Shown here: in pieces, positions 1-7,431 of the stretch
Layout: each line of letters opens with the position of its first letter
How positions within the stretch are numbered: position 1 is the stretch's first letter
Origin: an uncultured Neomegalonema sp.
Lineage (GTDB): Bacteria > Pseudomonadota > Alphaproteobacteria > Rhodobacterales > Rhodobacteraceae
NCBI GenBank assembly: GCA_937995735.1
Contig: CALKIZ010000011.1
Coordinates: 1 to 49,926, forward strand
Direction: 5' to 3'
DNA length: 49,926 nt
Position numbers and translations under genes: made by a program
The notes under the pieces: generated by a model
The model's database searches: none
Told to the model about the DNA's origin: nothing
What the model saw: the letters and a program-made list of their open reading frames with translations, nothing else

Positions 1-1
1 T

Positions 2-196
2 ATGGAATGCGTCAATAGGGGGATCGGCTTCACCGCACTGCCCCGGCCTGACGTTGAACGGTATAAGCGAAAAACAGTCGGAATAGTTCCGGCGAAAGGC
101 CGCAACCTGGAACGTGAAATCGCATTGGTAACGGCCCATGAAGGGCTTGGCGCGCAACACGTGGCGGCGCTGGCTGATTTGTTTGTTGTTGGATAA
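2..196 (+). CDS. LysR-type transcriptional regulator, C-terminal fragment (5' end outside window)
   Basis: The 64 residues end in a pattern typical of the effector-binding domain of LysR-type regulators: a GIGFTALPRPDVERY segment, then REIALVTAHE, then a short helix. In the family this is the second lobe of the periplasmic-binding-protein-like fold that senses a small molecule. The DNA-binding helix-turn-helix would lie before position 1, so the ATG at position 2 is probably internal. No target or ligand can be inferred. The match rests on a short stretch and is moderately secure. Confidence 0.5.
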   Translation: MECVNRGIGFTALPRPDVERYKRKTVGIVPAKGRNLEREIALVTAHEGLGAQHVAALADLFVVG

Positions 197-335
197 AAAC
201 GTTTGCCCGGCATTCTGAATACATGGGATTCCAGCATTACACTGCACTCGCTATCAGCCTGTAACTCCGCTATACAATCCCCCGATTATAAGACGGCAGA
301 CCGGTTCTGCTGTGACGACGAAAGCACCGTATCGA

Positions 336-809
336 ATGTCTAAACCGCAAATGAAAGTGGTGCTGGTGACACCCGAGATTCCCTACAATACGGGCGCTAT
401 CGGACGCACCAGTGTGGCACTGGAACTGGAGCTAATCCTCATCAAACCCTACGGATTTTCGCTGGAAGAAAAAGCCGTCCGGCGGGCTGGCATGGATTAT
501 TGGAAACATGTTCAGCTAAGTGAATATGAGGACTGGCAGAGTTTTGTGGAAGTCCGGAACCCGCCGCGCGAAAGCCTCTATTTCTTCGAGCAATATGGCG
601 CACGGAGCGTGTTCGAACCGGTATATCAAGACGATGCCTATCTGGTGTTCGGTTGCGAGTCCAAGGGCCTGCCAAAAGATATTTTAGACGGTCAGGAAGA
701 CCGCACGTTTAACCTGCCAATGAAAAGCCCTCATGTCCGGTCTTTGAATCTGGCCAATGTCGCGACCGCTGTTGTCTATCAGGCAATGAGGACGCAGTTG
801 GGGGGATAA
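336..809 (+). CDS. trmL: tRNA (cytidine(34)-2'-O)-methyltransferase TrmL
   Basis: SPOUT-family methyltransferase expected to 2'-O-methylate the wobble base C34/cmnm5U34 of leucine tRNAs. The N-terminus shows the family signature PEIPYNTGAIGR. The C-terminal knot is clear: LVFGCESKGLP, then FNLPMKSPHVRSLNLANVAT, which forms the S-adenosylmethionine pocket. The ATG at 336 gives 157 residues, close to the usual length. An in-frame GTG at 312 and an ATG at 351 are alternatives; none has a strong ribosome-binding site. It stands alone, 115 bp after the LysR fragment. The family assignment is secure, the start is not. Confidence 0.9.
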   Translation: MSKPQMKVVLVTPEIPYNTGAIGRTSVALELELILIKPYGFSLEEKAVRRAGMDYWKHVQLSEYEDWQSFVEVRNPPRESLYFFEQYGARSVFEPVYQDDAYLVFGCESKGLPKDILDGQEDRTFNLPMKSPHVRSLNLANVATAVVYQAMRTQLGG

Positions 810-833
810 GCGAGGGATCGTTTCGACGAAGGA

Positions 834-856
834 GCGCAAGCGGTAGCAGGGCTGAC
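834..856 (+). repeat. 23-bp direct repeat, left copy
   Basis: Identical over 23 bases to 1965-1987 (begins GCGCAAGCGGTAGC). The two copies lie outside the two-gene module at 944-1846. A degenerate third copy may lie at about 877-899. Confidence 0.8.
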
Positions 857-943
857 GCTGGCGTTTAAAATCAGCTAACGGGCTTCGCGGCGAGCAGGAG
901 TACGAAGGCAAACTTTGTAATTGATAGATGAAGCCGTGAAAAT

Positions 944-1306
944 TTAAATACTCTCATCAAAGATGTGTTTTAGATCATCTTTTTCTTGTGCATTTATGTA
1001 TGTTGCGCTTAACAATTTTTTTAAGATTGCGTCCTTGTGAGCAAAAGATAAACGGCCAATAATGCCAGACTTATTCAGCGTTTCATTTATTTCATCCTCA
1101 TCTATAATAAGTAGCGCACATTCGACATGGCTATCATGAGACAAAAACTCATTATCTACTTTTTTGATGGCAACACACGGCCTGTAGAAGTCAGTCGTAT
1201 TTATTCTGAGAAACCAGCCTTCGTCATATGAAAGGCAAACCATCATTTTATATTTCGCTGGATCAATCGTATGATCGTATTGCCAAATAACTTCGAAAAA
1301 ATCCAA
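944..1306 (-). CDS. Hypothetical protein, putative toxin partner of the Panacea-domain protein
   Basis: A 120-residue soluble acidic protein that I do not recognise. It has no signal peptide or membrane segment. The reading frame opens with TTG three bases after the stop codon of the Panacea-domain gene and has no clear ribosome-binding site, so translation is probably coupled to the upstream gene by re-initiation. Panacea proteins are known as antitoxins that pair with many unrelated toxins encoded beside them, which makes this gene a candidate toxin. That role is inferred from position only; no nuclease, ADP-ribosyltransferase or other catalytic motif is visible. Confidence 0.6.
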   Translation of the reverse strand: MDFFEVIWQYDHTIDPAKYKMMVCLSYDEGWFLRINTTDFYRPCVAIKKVDNEFLSHDSHVECALLIIDEDEINETLNKSGIIGRLSFAHKDAILKKLLSATYINAQEKDDLKHIFDESI

Positions 1307-1309
1307 TTT

Positions 1310-1846
1310 CTATAGCTTTACGTATCGAGCAGTTTCTTGCATTGCTTGAATGATTTCGGCCCTATTATCGCGTTCATCCAACATATCTTCATAACGCATC
1401 CGGCCCCCATTTGCCGCCTTCCAATCCGATCCGTGGGTCGCAGCAGTTCTTGCCGTGAAATTCATGGAATTTGACTTTTGAAGGCCAGCATTTATGTGAC
1501 CCATTTCACTGTCCGAGAGACAGGATGTATCCACCTCAGAGTTTTGCCCATTCAATAAAAGGTCATACCCCTGTAAGATCCAAGGCATGGTTTTTTGGTT
1601 TGTTTCCCACAACCAAAGCTGCTCACCTTTAATCATCTCGTATATCTCTAACGGAACCGGACCGTATTTCATCGCCCTATACGTTGCGCCAAAAATCGGT
1701 TGAAGATACTCATTAAGGTGCGACTTATCTGCAAAATAACAAGCCTTTAGAGCTGTATGCAAATCAACCGGTTGGCATTCTCCGGTCATCCAATGGATCG
1801 CCGCAAATGCCTTATCAGCTGAGAACTTATATCGTGCATCTTTCAT
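1310..1846 (-). CDS. Panacea-domain (DUF4065/SocA-like) protein, putative antitoxin
   Basis: The 178-residue protein carries the Panacea (DUF4065) signature: a helix with LKACYFADKSHL at about residues 29-40, then ATYRAMKYGPVPLEIYEM. The family includes SocA of Caulobacter and antitoxins of PanAT toxin-antitoxin pairs, where the domain neutralises diverse toxins. The gene comes first and its putative toxin follows after 3 bp, as expected for an antitoxin-first operon. The C-terminal third is more variable and could hold partner specificity. The module is AT-richer than its neighbours and bracketed by a 23-bp direct repeat, which suggests acquisition by transfer. Domain call good; antitoxin role inferred. 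Confidence 0.8.
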   Translation of the reverse strand: MKDARYKFSADKAFAAIHWMTGECQPVDLHTALKACYFADKSHLNEYLQPIFGATYRAMKYGPVPLEIYEMIKGEQLWLWETNQKTMPWILQGYDLLLNGQNSEVDTSCLSDSEMGHINAGLQKSNSMNFTARTAATHGSDWKAANGGRMRYEDMLDERDNRAEIIQAMQETARYVKL

Positions 1847-1964
1847 ACTAACACATATCGCAAATCAGATTATACATTTCAAGAATACTGTCGCAATATC
1901 ATCTTACAAAGCGCACCATGACTAAAATAATGAAATTACTTTATGATTACCGTTGACGGGCTTG

Positions 1965-1987
1965 GCGCAAGCGGTAGCAGGGCTGAC
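1965..1987 (+). repeat. 23-bp direct repeat, right copy
   Basis: Exact copy of 834-856, on the far side of the Panacea module. Confidence 0.8.
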
Positions 1988-2105
1988 TAAACTGTTCTCA
2001 CAGGCACAATAGTTGCTTTGAATTGAAGGGATAAATCAGTGTCAGTCGGGTTTGAGGCGCTTGCCTTTCACCTTACAGGGCCAAACCTTTCTTTTTGAGG
2101 GCAGC

Positions 2106-2609
2106 ATGAAGAAAATCGGGATTGGAGTTGGTGTTCTGGGCGTGGCTTGCGGGCTGTGGATAGCGTTATCAGGTTCGGTTAATTCGGGCGTAGCAACGTC
2201 TCAAAGTCAAGCAAGCTCACAAAGTAAACCCGTTTTCGATTATGATGCTGCGTCTATCGAAGACAGAAAAAACTGGCTTTTACAAAACGCAAAGCCTATG
2301 GCCACCCTGCTCAATCGGGCGTTGCCCAAAGGCAATAACGCACAGCCGAATATGAGTGTTAAAGGTTATTCCGTTGATGCCCGCCGCCGGGAAATCACAA
2401 TGGATGTGCGTGTTACCGGAAAATACGGCATCGACAGAAAAGCCATTCCCACAGCAAAAAAAGCACTCATCGCGCAGTTATGTCCCAGCTATGCCGCCTC
2501 ACCTCTCGGGGCGAATAAAGTGCAACTGAACCATAGCTTTGTCGGTAATGGCGGACGCGAAGAGCTGTTCGTTGTCGTTTCTCCGATCACCTGCCGGACA
2601 TTCCTGTGA
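2106..2609 (+). CDS. Hypothetical exported or membrane-anchored protein
   Basis: A protein of 167 residues that I do not recognise. Residues 1-25 form a signal peptide or anchor (MKK start, then a Gly/Val/Leu-rich segment), followed by a Ser/Gln-rich linker and a polar domain with two cysteines (LCPS and ITCRTFL at the end) that could form a disulfide in the periplasm. The ATG at 2106 follows a GAGGG ribosome-binding site, so I prefer it to the in-frame TTG at 2052. It is followed by the convergent membrane-protein gene at 2665. Confidence 0.7.
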   Translation: MKKIGIGVGVLGVACGLWIALSGSVNSGVATSQSQASSQSKPVFDYDAASIEDRKNWLLQNAKPMATLLNRALPKGNNAQPNMSVKGYSVDARRREITMDVRVTGKYGIDRKAIPTAKKALIAQLCPSYAASPLGANKVQLNHSFVGNGGREELFVVVSPITCRTFL

Positions 2610-2664
2610 TGTTGTTATCGGCGATACTCGGAGTTGGTTGCCCATAAGGCGGCCACGACATCCA

Positions 2665-3072
2665 TTAATGCGGGTGAACGTTAGTATTATCACGCTTTGT
2701 CTTTTTGGCGGCCACAGCACACCATACACCCACCATAATGACGAGAACGGTTGGCACAACTTCAATCATCCAACCGATCCGGCCCGGAAGGCTCGCACCA
2801 ACAAAAATTGAACCAAGCGCAAAACCCGCCAACAACACGACAAAGATCGGCGTGAGTACAGCCGGTGGGCGTTCTGCGGGTGTGCGGGCGCGAAAGTGAA
2901 TAATGCCCACACTGATACACATGAACATGAGTGTCATACCGACATGCATCAGCTTGATGTCAAAATTTGAGGTTGCAATCGCGAGCACAAGCGACAACAC
3001 CGCCAAAACAAATGTCGTAATGCCGGTTAAGTTAACGCGGAGATATTTATTCTTATCGTTGAAGTCGGTCAT
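2665..3072 (-). CDS. Small integral membrane protein of unknown function
   Basis: A 135-residue protein with about four hydrophobic segments, at residues 13-33, 40-60, 72-92 and 102-122, and a basic C-terminal tail with KKTKR. No motif links it to a known transporter or enzyme. It converges with the exported protein at 2106-2609. The pattern of regularly spaced membrane helices makes a real gene likely, but no function can be given. Confidence 0.65.
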   Translation of the reverse strand: MTDFNDKNKYLRVNLTGITTFVLAVLSLVLAIATSNFDIKLMHVGMTLMFMCISVGIIHFRARTPAERPPAVLTPIFVVLLAGFALGSIFVGASLPGRIGWMIEVVPTVLVIMVGVWCAVAAKKTKRDNTNVHPH

Positions 3073-3175
3073 AGCGAGTCCTTAATGCCCACTCATCATA
3101 AACGGGTATGGTCACCGTAGAATTAAGAACGCCATAGATTTATTCTTGGCCCGTTCGGATAGTTTTACGAAAATC

Positions 3176-4519
3176 TTAAAGTGTCCTCATGCGCGGTTCG
3201 GTTCGGGACACCAGCATCAAATCGGTAAGCGCCCAGACCAGTGCATCAACGCGGTCGGGGGATTTTGTGTCGCCTCTGAACACACCGGGCGTAAAGGCGC
3301 ACATTTGATCTTCGAGATGGGTGAGCGGGCGGGCTTTGGTTGCAAGGTGCTTAATTTTATGTTGCTCATAAAGCGCGGAGACAGGTTCAGCGCGGACGGC
3401 TTTGCCACGTGTTGCCCGCACCGCTTTGAAGGGAATTTTCGGGTCGATCTGTCTGATGATGGCCTCGACCATATCGCCGCCCTGATTAACCTCTGCCACC
3501 AGTCTGTCCGCTTTGTGAAAGTGATAGGCGGCGACGGCGCGCGCGGCCCATGCTTGCGGAGAGACACCTTGCACCGACCAATCCGCCAACACAATGCCGG
3601 TGGGTTCTTCTCCGCCCGTAATGCCCGCAACGACAATGCCGCAAGCGTCAGAACTTTTGCGCGATGTCACGGGCGGATCGACAGCAACGATCACACGGGA
3701 GAGCAGCGGGGCGGCGGTAATCTGTGCATCCTCGATCATGGCGCGGTTCCAGAATGCGCCCTCGGTATCTTCCAACAAATCGCCGTCGAGTTCTTGCCGA
3801 CCGAGCGGGCGACCAACATAACGCGCCTCGATCTGAGTCAGAAAGGACGGGGCGAGGTTCGCCGCGTTGTCTCGCGTCGGCATCTTTGTCAGCGCCGTTG
3901 TCGGGTCACTCATCAAAGCAATCAACGCCGGATTAGCGCGCGGAGTTGTTGTGACCACGGTGCGCGGATTTTCGCCCAACCGCAAACCGAATTGCAGCAT
4001 GTCCCATGCTTCCTGTGTGCGCTTCCACTTCGCCAGCTCATCACACCATGCGGCATCGAATTGCGGACCGCGCAGGCTTTCCGGATCGGAGGCGGAAAAG
4101 AGATGCGCTTCGGCTCCGTTCGGCCAGAGCAAATGACGGCGCGAGACATGGAAGACGGGGCGGCGGTCGGGTGGCGTGATCGCAATCAACCCGCTCTCGC
4201 CCAGCACCATAATATCGCGGGCTTGGTCTGCCGTCTCGCCGATCAGCGCAACACGGCGGCAGGCCCCCGGAGAATGCGGCGTTGAGCCCTCGACTTGCGC
4301 CCTCACCCACTCGGCCCCGGCGCGGGTTTTACCGGAGCCGCGCCCGCCCATCACCAGCCATGTAGACCAATGACCATCGGGGGGGAGCTGTTGCGGACGC
4401 GCCCAAAACCGCCAACTCCAAACAGCGGCATGACGGCGGCGATGGGTGAGGTTTTTGAAGATCAAAGACGGGTCAAGACCGGCACGCATAAAGCGCTCGG
4501 CGAGGGATCGGGTATGCAT
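3176..4519 (-). CDS. Terminase large subunit, GTA/phage type (TerL)
   Basis: DNA-packaging motor protein of tailed phages and gene transfer agents. The ATPase half has a Walker A loop GGRGSGKTRAGAEW at about residues 57-70 and a Walker B-like stretch FDAAWCDELAKW. The nuclease half shows acidic candidates for metal binding: VAVDPP, VAEVNQGGD and the C-terminal RVDALVWAL. At 447 residues it is full length and resembles gene 2 of Rhodobacter-type gene transfer agents. The gene 4559-5011 upstream looks like its small subunit (39 bp gap). Downstream there is no portal, protease or capsid gene, so the pair is separated from any head cluster in this window. Confidence 0.88.
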   Translation of the reverse strand: MHTRSLAERFMRAGLDPSLIFKNLTHRRRHAAVWSWRFWARPQQLPPDGHWSTWLVMGGRGSGKTRAGAEWVRAQVEGSTPHSPGACRRVALIGETADQARDIMVLGESGLIAITPPDRRPVFHVSRRHLLWPNGAEAHLFSASDPESLRGPQFDAAWCDELAKWKRTQEAWDMLQFGLRLGENPRTVVTTTPRANPALIALMSDPTTALTKMPTRDNAANLAPSFLTQIEARYVGRPLGRQELDGDLLEDTEGAFWNRAMIEDAQITAAPLLSRVIVAVDPPVTSRKSSDACGIVVAGITGGEEPTGIVLADWSVQGVSPQAWAARAVAAYHFHKADRLVAEVNQGGDMVEAIIRQIDPKIPFKAVRATRGKAVRAEPVSALYEQHKIKHLATKARPLTHLEDQMCAFTPGVFRGDTKSPDRVDALVWALTDLMLVSRTEPRMRTL

Positions 4520-4558
4520 AAAGGCTTTCGGAAATAAGAGAGTGCGGCGCGGCGGCGC

Positions 4559-5011
4559 TCAGGGTTTTTCGGCATCCGCCACCAGACGGTTGAGCCGTTT
4601 CAGCACGGCATCCGTATCGTCTTTGGTAAAGAGGACACCGGGGGTATGGACGGTTTTTTTGCCATCGAATTTGGCAATCTCAAAGCTGCGGAGCGCCGTC
4701 ATGGAACGCTGCCACAGGCGGATAAGGGCGAGGCGGTCGCGGGCTTGTGCGGGGTCTTCCGGCGGAGCCTCGCCGCGCAGCCGCGATGATGCCTCGCTCA
4801 ACTCGCGCCAGAGGTCATCGGATTGCGCCCGCAAGGTCAGCTCGACATCGCCGCGCTGTCCCCCGCGCTCGGGCCATTTCTTGGTGCGGGCATGGTAATA
4901 GATCGTGCCGGGATCGACCTCAAACCGCCGGGCCAGCGCCTCGACAGAATAAGACCCGAGACGCCAGTGACGCTCGATAGAATCCCATATCGCAGGGGGG
5001 AGTGTGGGCAT
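4559..5011 (-). CDS. Terminase small subunit-like protein (TerS)
   Basis: A 150-residue protein with an N-terminal helix-turn-helix (YSVEALARRFEVDPGTIYYH, about residues 21-40), an Arg/Glu-rich helical middle and a short C-terminal segment. It sits directly upstream of TerL in the same orientation. In gene transfer agents the first gene of the cluster is a small terminase that binds DNA and stimulates the large subunit. The assignment follows from the DNA-binding motif, size and position rather than a strongly conserved signature; an unrelated regulator of the packaging gene is the alternative. Confidence 0.7.
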   Translation of the reverse strand: MPTLPPAIWDSIERHWRLGSYSVEALARRFEVDPGTIYYHARTKKWPERGGQRGDVELTLRAQSDDLWRELSEASSRLRGEAPPEDPAQARDRLALIRLWQRSMTALRSFEIAKFDGKKTVHTPGVLFTKDDTDAVLKRLNRLVADAEKP

Positions 5012-5211
5012 GGGGAAATCCTATAAGGTAGGCAATAATGCTGAAGTCCGAAGGTACGGTCTGAGCGTGCGATGCTCTCAGGAAGACAGCCGCAGCAAAT
5101 TACAATTTCCAATCCATCGAGGGCCGCAATCTTCGTCTGGGAATTTAGCTCAGGTGCAAATTAACGACGCCAAGAGCGTGGTACGCCCCGATCATTAGGA
5201 AAAATAACCCC

Positions 5212-5234
5212 GTCCCGGCTGTAAAAGCCGGGAC
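5212..5234. terminator. Perfect 9-bp hairpin (possible terminator or structured RNA)
   Basis: GTCCCGGCT (5212-5220) pairs with AGCCGGGAC (5226-5234) around a 5-base loop. No run of T follows on either strand, so a classical intrinsic terminator is uncertain. Confidence 0.5.
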
Positions 5235-5269
5235 CCCGCGCCGCCGGGTCTGCGCTCTCAATCACGAGG

Positions 5270-5290
5270 CCCCGGTTCTTACGACCGGGG
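5270..5290. terminator. Second hairpin of the tandem pair
   Basis: CCCCGGT (5270-5276) pairs with ACCGGGG (5284-5290) around a 7-base loop, 35 bp after the first hairpin. It also lacks a T tract. Confidence 0.45.
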
Positions 5291-5512
5291 CGGGGTGTCT
5301 GTTGGATGTGCGCACTTCAAATTTCATGGCCCTGTGTCACAGCACGGCACTGCACGGAATATCATTGAAGTGAGAGGCGAAGATGCAGCGGATAGGAATT
5401 ACCTGTCTGACTTAACGCGGCGTATATCGAAGTGCCTTGTTAAGCCGCACGCTGAGAGACTGGTTAGAACTAAGGAAGACGCTGGACGAGCGTTGTTGTG
5501 TGAGCGGGTGGG

Positions 5513-5734
5513 TTAGCGAAAAAGCTTTCGATTGAGGGCTGACTGACGAATGATCGAACTCACAGTTCCTCGCGGCATTATTTCTTTGTCGTTATGCGAT
5601 GCGATAGTCGCCAGGCGGGTTTGTCCGTCAACTAATCCTTTGTATTGGCGATGGCTTGTGCCATTCTGCCGATCCAGTTCGAACCCATTCGCTAGCAGGA
5701 TGGCAATAATTTGCTCAGCACTTAACTTGGGCAT
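5513..5734 (-). CDS. hicA: HicA-type mRNA interferase toxin
   Basis: A 73-residue protein with the HicA double-stranded-RNA-binding-like fold: an N-terminal helix (SAEQIIAILLANGFEL), a strand with the family histidine (NGTSHRQY, His28), then IASHNDKEIMPRGTVSSIIRQ. HicA toxins cleave mRNA independently of ribosomes and are held inactive by HicB. The start overlaps the end of the upstream antitoxin gene by 13 bp, giving a hicB-hicA order in which the antitoxin is made first. Length and motif order are typical. Confidence 0.85.
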   Translation of the reverse strand: MPKLSAEQIIAILLANGFELDRQNGTSHRQYKGLVDGQTRLATIASHNDKEIMPRGTVSSIIRQSALNRKLFR

Positions 5735-6039
5735 AGCCCTGATGTGGTAAAGTCGTGCCTATCTCGATCACCATGCGGCAACGCCATAAAGACGATATGC
5801 GAGAGAATATGCTTCATTCTCACGCCAAACGGTGCGCGGCGCTTAACAAGACGCATTTTATCTGCATCAGGTAGTTCATTAAGCCCATCAATGTACATAG
5901 CGATTGATTTGTGCAGGCTTTCGTAAACTTCTTGGAACGATGCACCGTGTACGGCAATATCTAAGTCGATACAGATAGCTTCCCATCCAGAAGAGTTTCC
6001 TTCAGCATAGCAGCGTAGCGGTATGCGTTTATTAGCCAT
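5722..6039 (-). CDS. hicB: HicB-type antitoxin
   Basis: A 105-residue protein whose first half is a HicB-like partial RNase H fold: RCYAEGNSSGWEAICIDLDI, then VHGASFQEVYESLHKSI. This domain binds and blocks HicA. The ATG at 6039 is chosen because a very good ribosome-binding site (GGGAGG) lies just before it; a longer in-frame opening to 6198 has none. The C-terminus lacks an obvious ribbon-helix-helix or helix-turn-helix, so how it would autorepress is unclear. It overlaps hicA by 13 bp. Confidence 0.8.
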   Translation of the reverse strand: MANKRIPLRCYAEGNSSGWEAICIDLDIAVHGASFQEVYESLHKSIAMYIDGLNELPDADKMRLVKRRAPFGVRMKHILSHIVFMALPHGDRDRHDFTTSGLCPS

Positions 6040-6231
6040 TGTAACCTCCCAGAACAGACGTGAACACCAAGCACAATGCGGGTCACCACAAAAAAGTATG
6101 TGGCAACCGTTAACAACCTTTGCCACATAAGCAATTTTTTTGGGTTTACGCAAAACAAAAAAACTGCTTCCAAACAAAGCACTACATCCGCTTAGCAAAA
6201 AATTCTGGCAATACTAAGCCGCTCCACGCTG

Positions 6232-6513
6232 TCAGTAACCGCTCCAGTTACGCGAAACCGGAGCCATAAGCGCCGCATTCGTCAGCTTCTCCAAAAGCGT
6301 TTTGTTATCCATACGGCGGGTATCTTCGCGCCATCCGGCTTCCGTGCTGCACTGGTGAAGGTGTTGCGGGCTTACAAAATGGTGCTGACCACAAACCATG
6401 CGGCGAAGGCGTGAGAAGAAGCTTTCGACTTGGTTCATACAAGCATAACCGTCGCTGTACTGCTCAGAGTGATTGATGCGGGGGTGGTGTAATAAGCGTT
6501 TAACTTGTCCCAA
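6232..6513 (-). pseudogene. IS1595-type (ISXO2-like) transposase, C-terminal remnant
   Basis: The 93 residues match the end of ISXO2-like transposases: RINHSEQYS, NQVESFFSRLRRM, QHHF, then WREDTRRM and the terminal PVSRNWSGY. The zinc-ribbon and the first two catalytic acidic residues of the DDE domain are missing, so this is a dead remnant. It differs in sequence from the complete transposase at 31990-32922 and belongs to another branch of the group. It lies next to hicBA and may mark an old insertion that brought this region in. Confidence 0.75.
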
Positions 6514-6514
6514 T

Positions 6515-6634
6515 GTGAAGCCTCGTCAGCGTGCGGCCTTGGCGTCTATTGCACTGGGTCATCGGAACAAGTCCGATAATGACCCTAATATTTTGAAGCG
6601 TCGTTTAGTGTGGGCGGGGCGACTCAGCCTTTGA
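6515..6634 (+). CDS. Short open frame, possible gene remnant
   Basis: A 39-codon frame from GTG, rich in Arg and Ala and ending in RRLVWAGRLSL. It overlaps nothing else and lies just beyond the transposase remnant. No ribosome-binding site or recognised family; it may be the tail of a broken gene. Confidence 0.2.
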   Translation: MKPRQRAALASIALGHRNKSDNDPNILKRRLVWAGRLSL

Positions 6635-6793
6635 GCGCTTTTATCTCAGCATTCACAAACCTTACAGTTCACCGTTCGTTCCGTCAAGAGGAAAATCACA
6701 AAAATATTCACCCGCCCGTTTACCGAGTTTTCAACGAATTCGGCGAGACTATTGCAAACAGTCTATACCAACAGATTGAACGGGCGGCCTTTT

Positions 6794-7012
6794 ATGACCA
6801 GACAGGCATTCAGCGCACTGCCGGATGTAGCGGTTGCACAGAATTCGGGCGCTTCGGCGCTCGTCGGCTTTTCTGTATTGGCAATCGGTTTATTCGCTGT
6901 TCTGGCATATGCTCATTATTGGCGCAAAAAGAAAGAACGGGACGGAATATACAGTAAATATAAATTACCCGGCGACCCAAAAAAAGCACGCCGACAGAAA
7001 CAAATCACATAA
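6794..7012 (+). CDS. Small single-span membrane protein
   Basis: A 72-residue protein with one membrane segment (about residues 18-40, ALVGFSVLAIGLFAVLAYA) followed by a strongly basic tail (YWRKKKER). The topology resembles a tail-anchored sorting signal, but there is no PEP motif before the membrane segment and about 30 residues follow the basic cluster, so it is not a PEP-CTERM protein. The ribosome-binding site is poor. Probably real, function unknown. Confidence 0.45.
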   Translation: MTRQAFSALPDVAVAQNSGASALVGFSVLAIGLFAVLAYAHYWRKKKERDGIYSKYKLPGDPKKARRQKQIT

Positions 7013-7056
7013 TAAGAAATTAAAATATAAACTTTTATACAATGTATTAACAATAA

Positions 7057-7071
7057 TTAACTTGAAATTAA
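7057..7071 (+). promoter_or_regulatory. Possible CtrA-type box
   Basis: TTAA, seven bases, TTAA, about 60 bp before the small membrane-protein gene at 7132. The region is very AT-rich, so a chance match is likely. Confidence 0.25.
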
Positions 7072-7131
7072 AAAACTTCCATTAATCAATCAATAGAAAA
7101 TTCTAAACACCAAATAAATGGGATTTTAGAT

Positions 7132-7425
7132 ATGATTGATCTTGGATTTGCCATAGTACCTTACGAGGCACTCACAACCATTGCCATATTAACCGCTATA
7201 TTTATGGCAGCGATGTACATTGGCCTTGGAATTATTGCAACAATTTGCGGCGTTATTGCAGTTGTGTATGGCATTCGTGTACTGGCATATGATTATGAAA
7301 TAATCATTTCAGAATATACCGTTGGAACATTCGGCGCGAGCATACTCATTATTGCCGGAGCATTTTTTGTGTACCGTGGATATGACTCCCTGACCGAACC
7401 CAGAAACATCAATACCTGGAACTAA
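7132..7425 (+). CDS. Small integral membrane protein of unknown function
   Basis: A 97-residue protein with three hydrophobic segments (about 13-30, 32-50 and 62-81) and a short polar tail. It has no recognisable family motif. Codon use is AT-rich compared with the neighbouring mfd, like the rest of this accessory stretch. It ends 6 bp before the convergent mfd gene. Confidence 0.5.
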   Translation: MIDLGFAIVPYEALTTIAILTAIFMAAMYIGLGIIATICGVIAVVYGIRVLAYDYEIIISEYTVGTFGASILIIAGAFFVYRGYDSLTEPRNINTWN

Positions 7426-7431
7426 TCAATC

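Larger units (their letters stand above)
5012..5512. other. Intergenic stretch with two tandem hairpins, no gene seen
   Basis: About 500 bases without a convincing gene. The visible structure is two strong GC-rich hairpins at 5212-5290 (listed separately). The remaining frames are short and lack ribosome-binding sites or family motifs. Confidence 0.6.

Noticed and set aside
3146-4285. Long open frame on the + strand opposite the terminase gene
   Set aside because: Composition is that of an antisense shadow (His, Arg, Cys rich), no ribosome-binding site, and the - strand frame has clear terminase motifs.
5012-5512. tRNA or other known RNA gene
   Set aside because: The hairpins do not form a cloverleaf and no known RNA family is recognised.
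6794-7012. Small protein considered as a PEP-CTERM substrate of the exosortase
   Set aside because: No PEP motif before the membrane segment and the basic cluster is not at the C-terminus.
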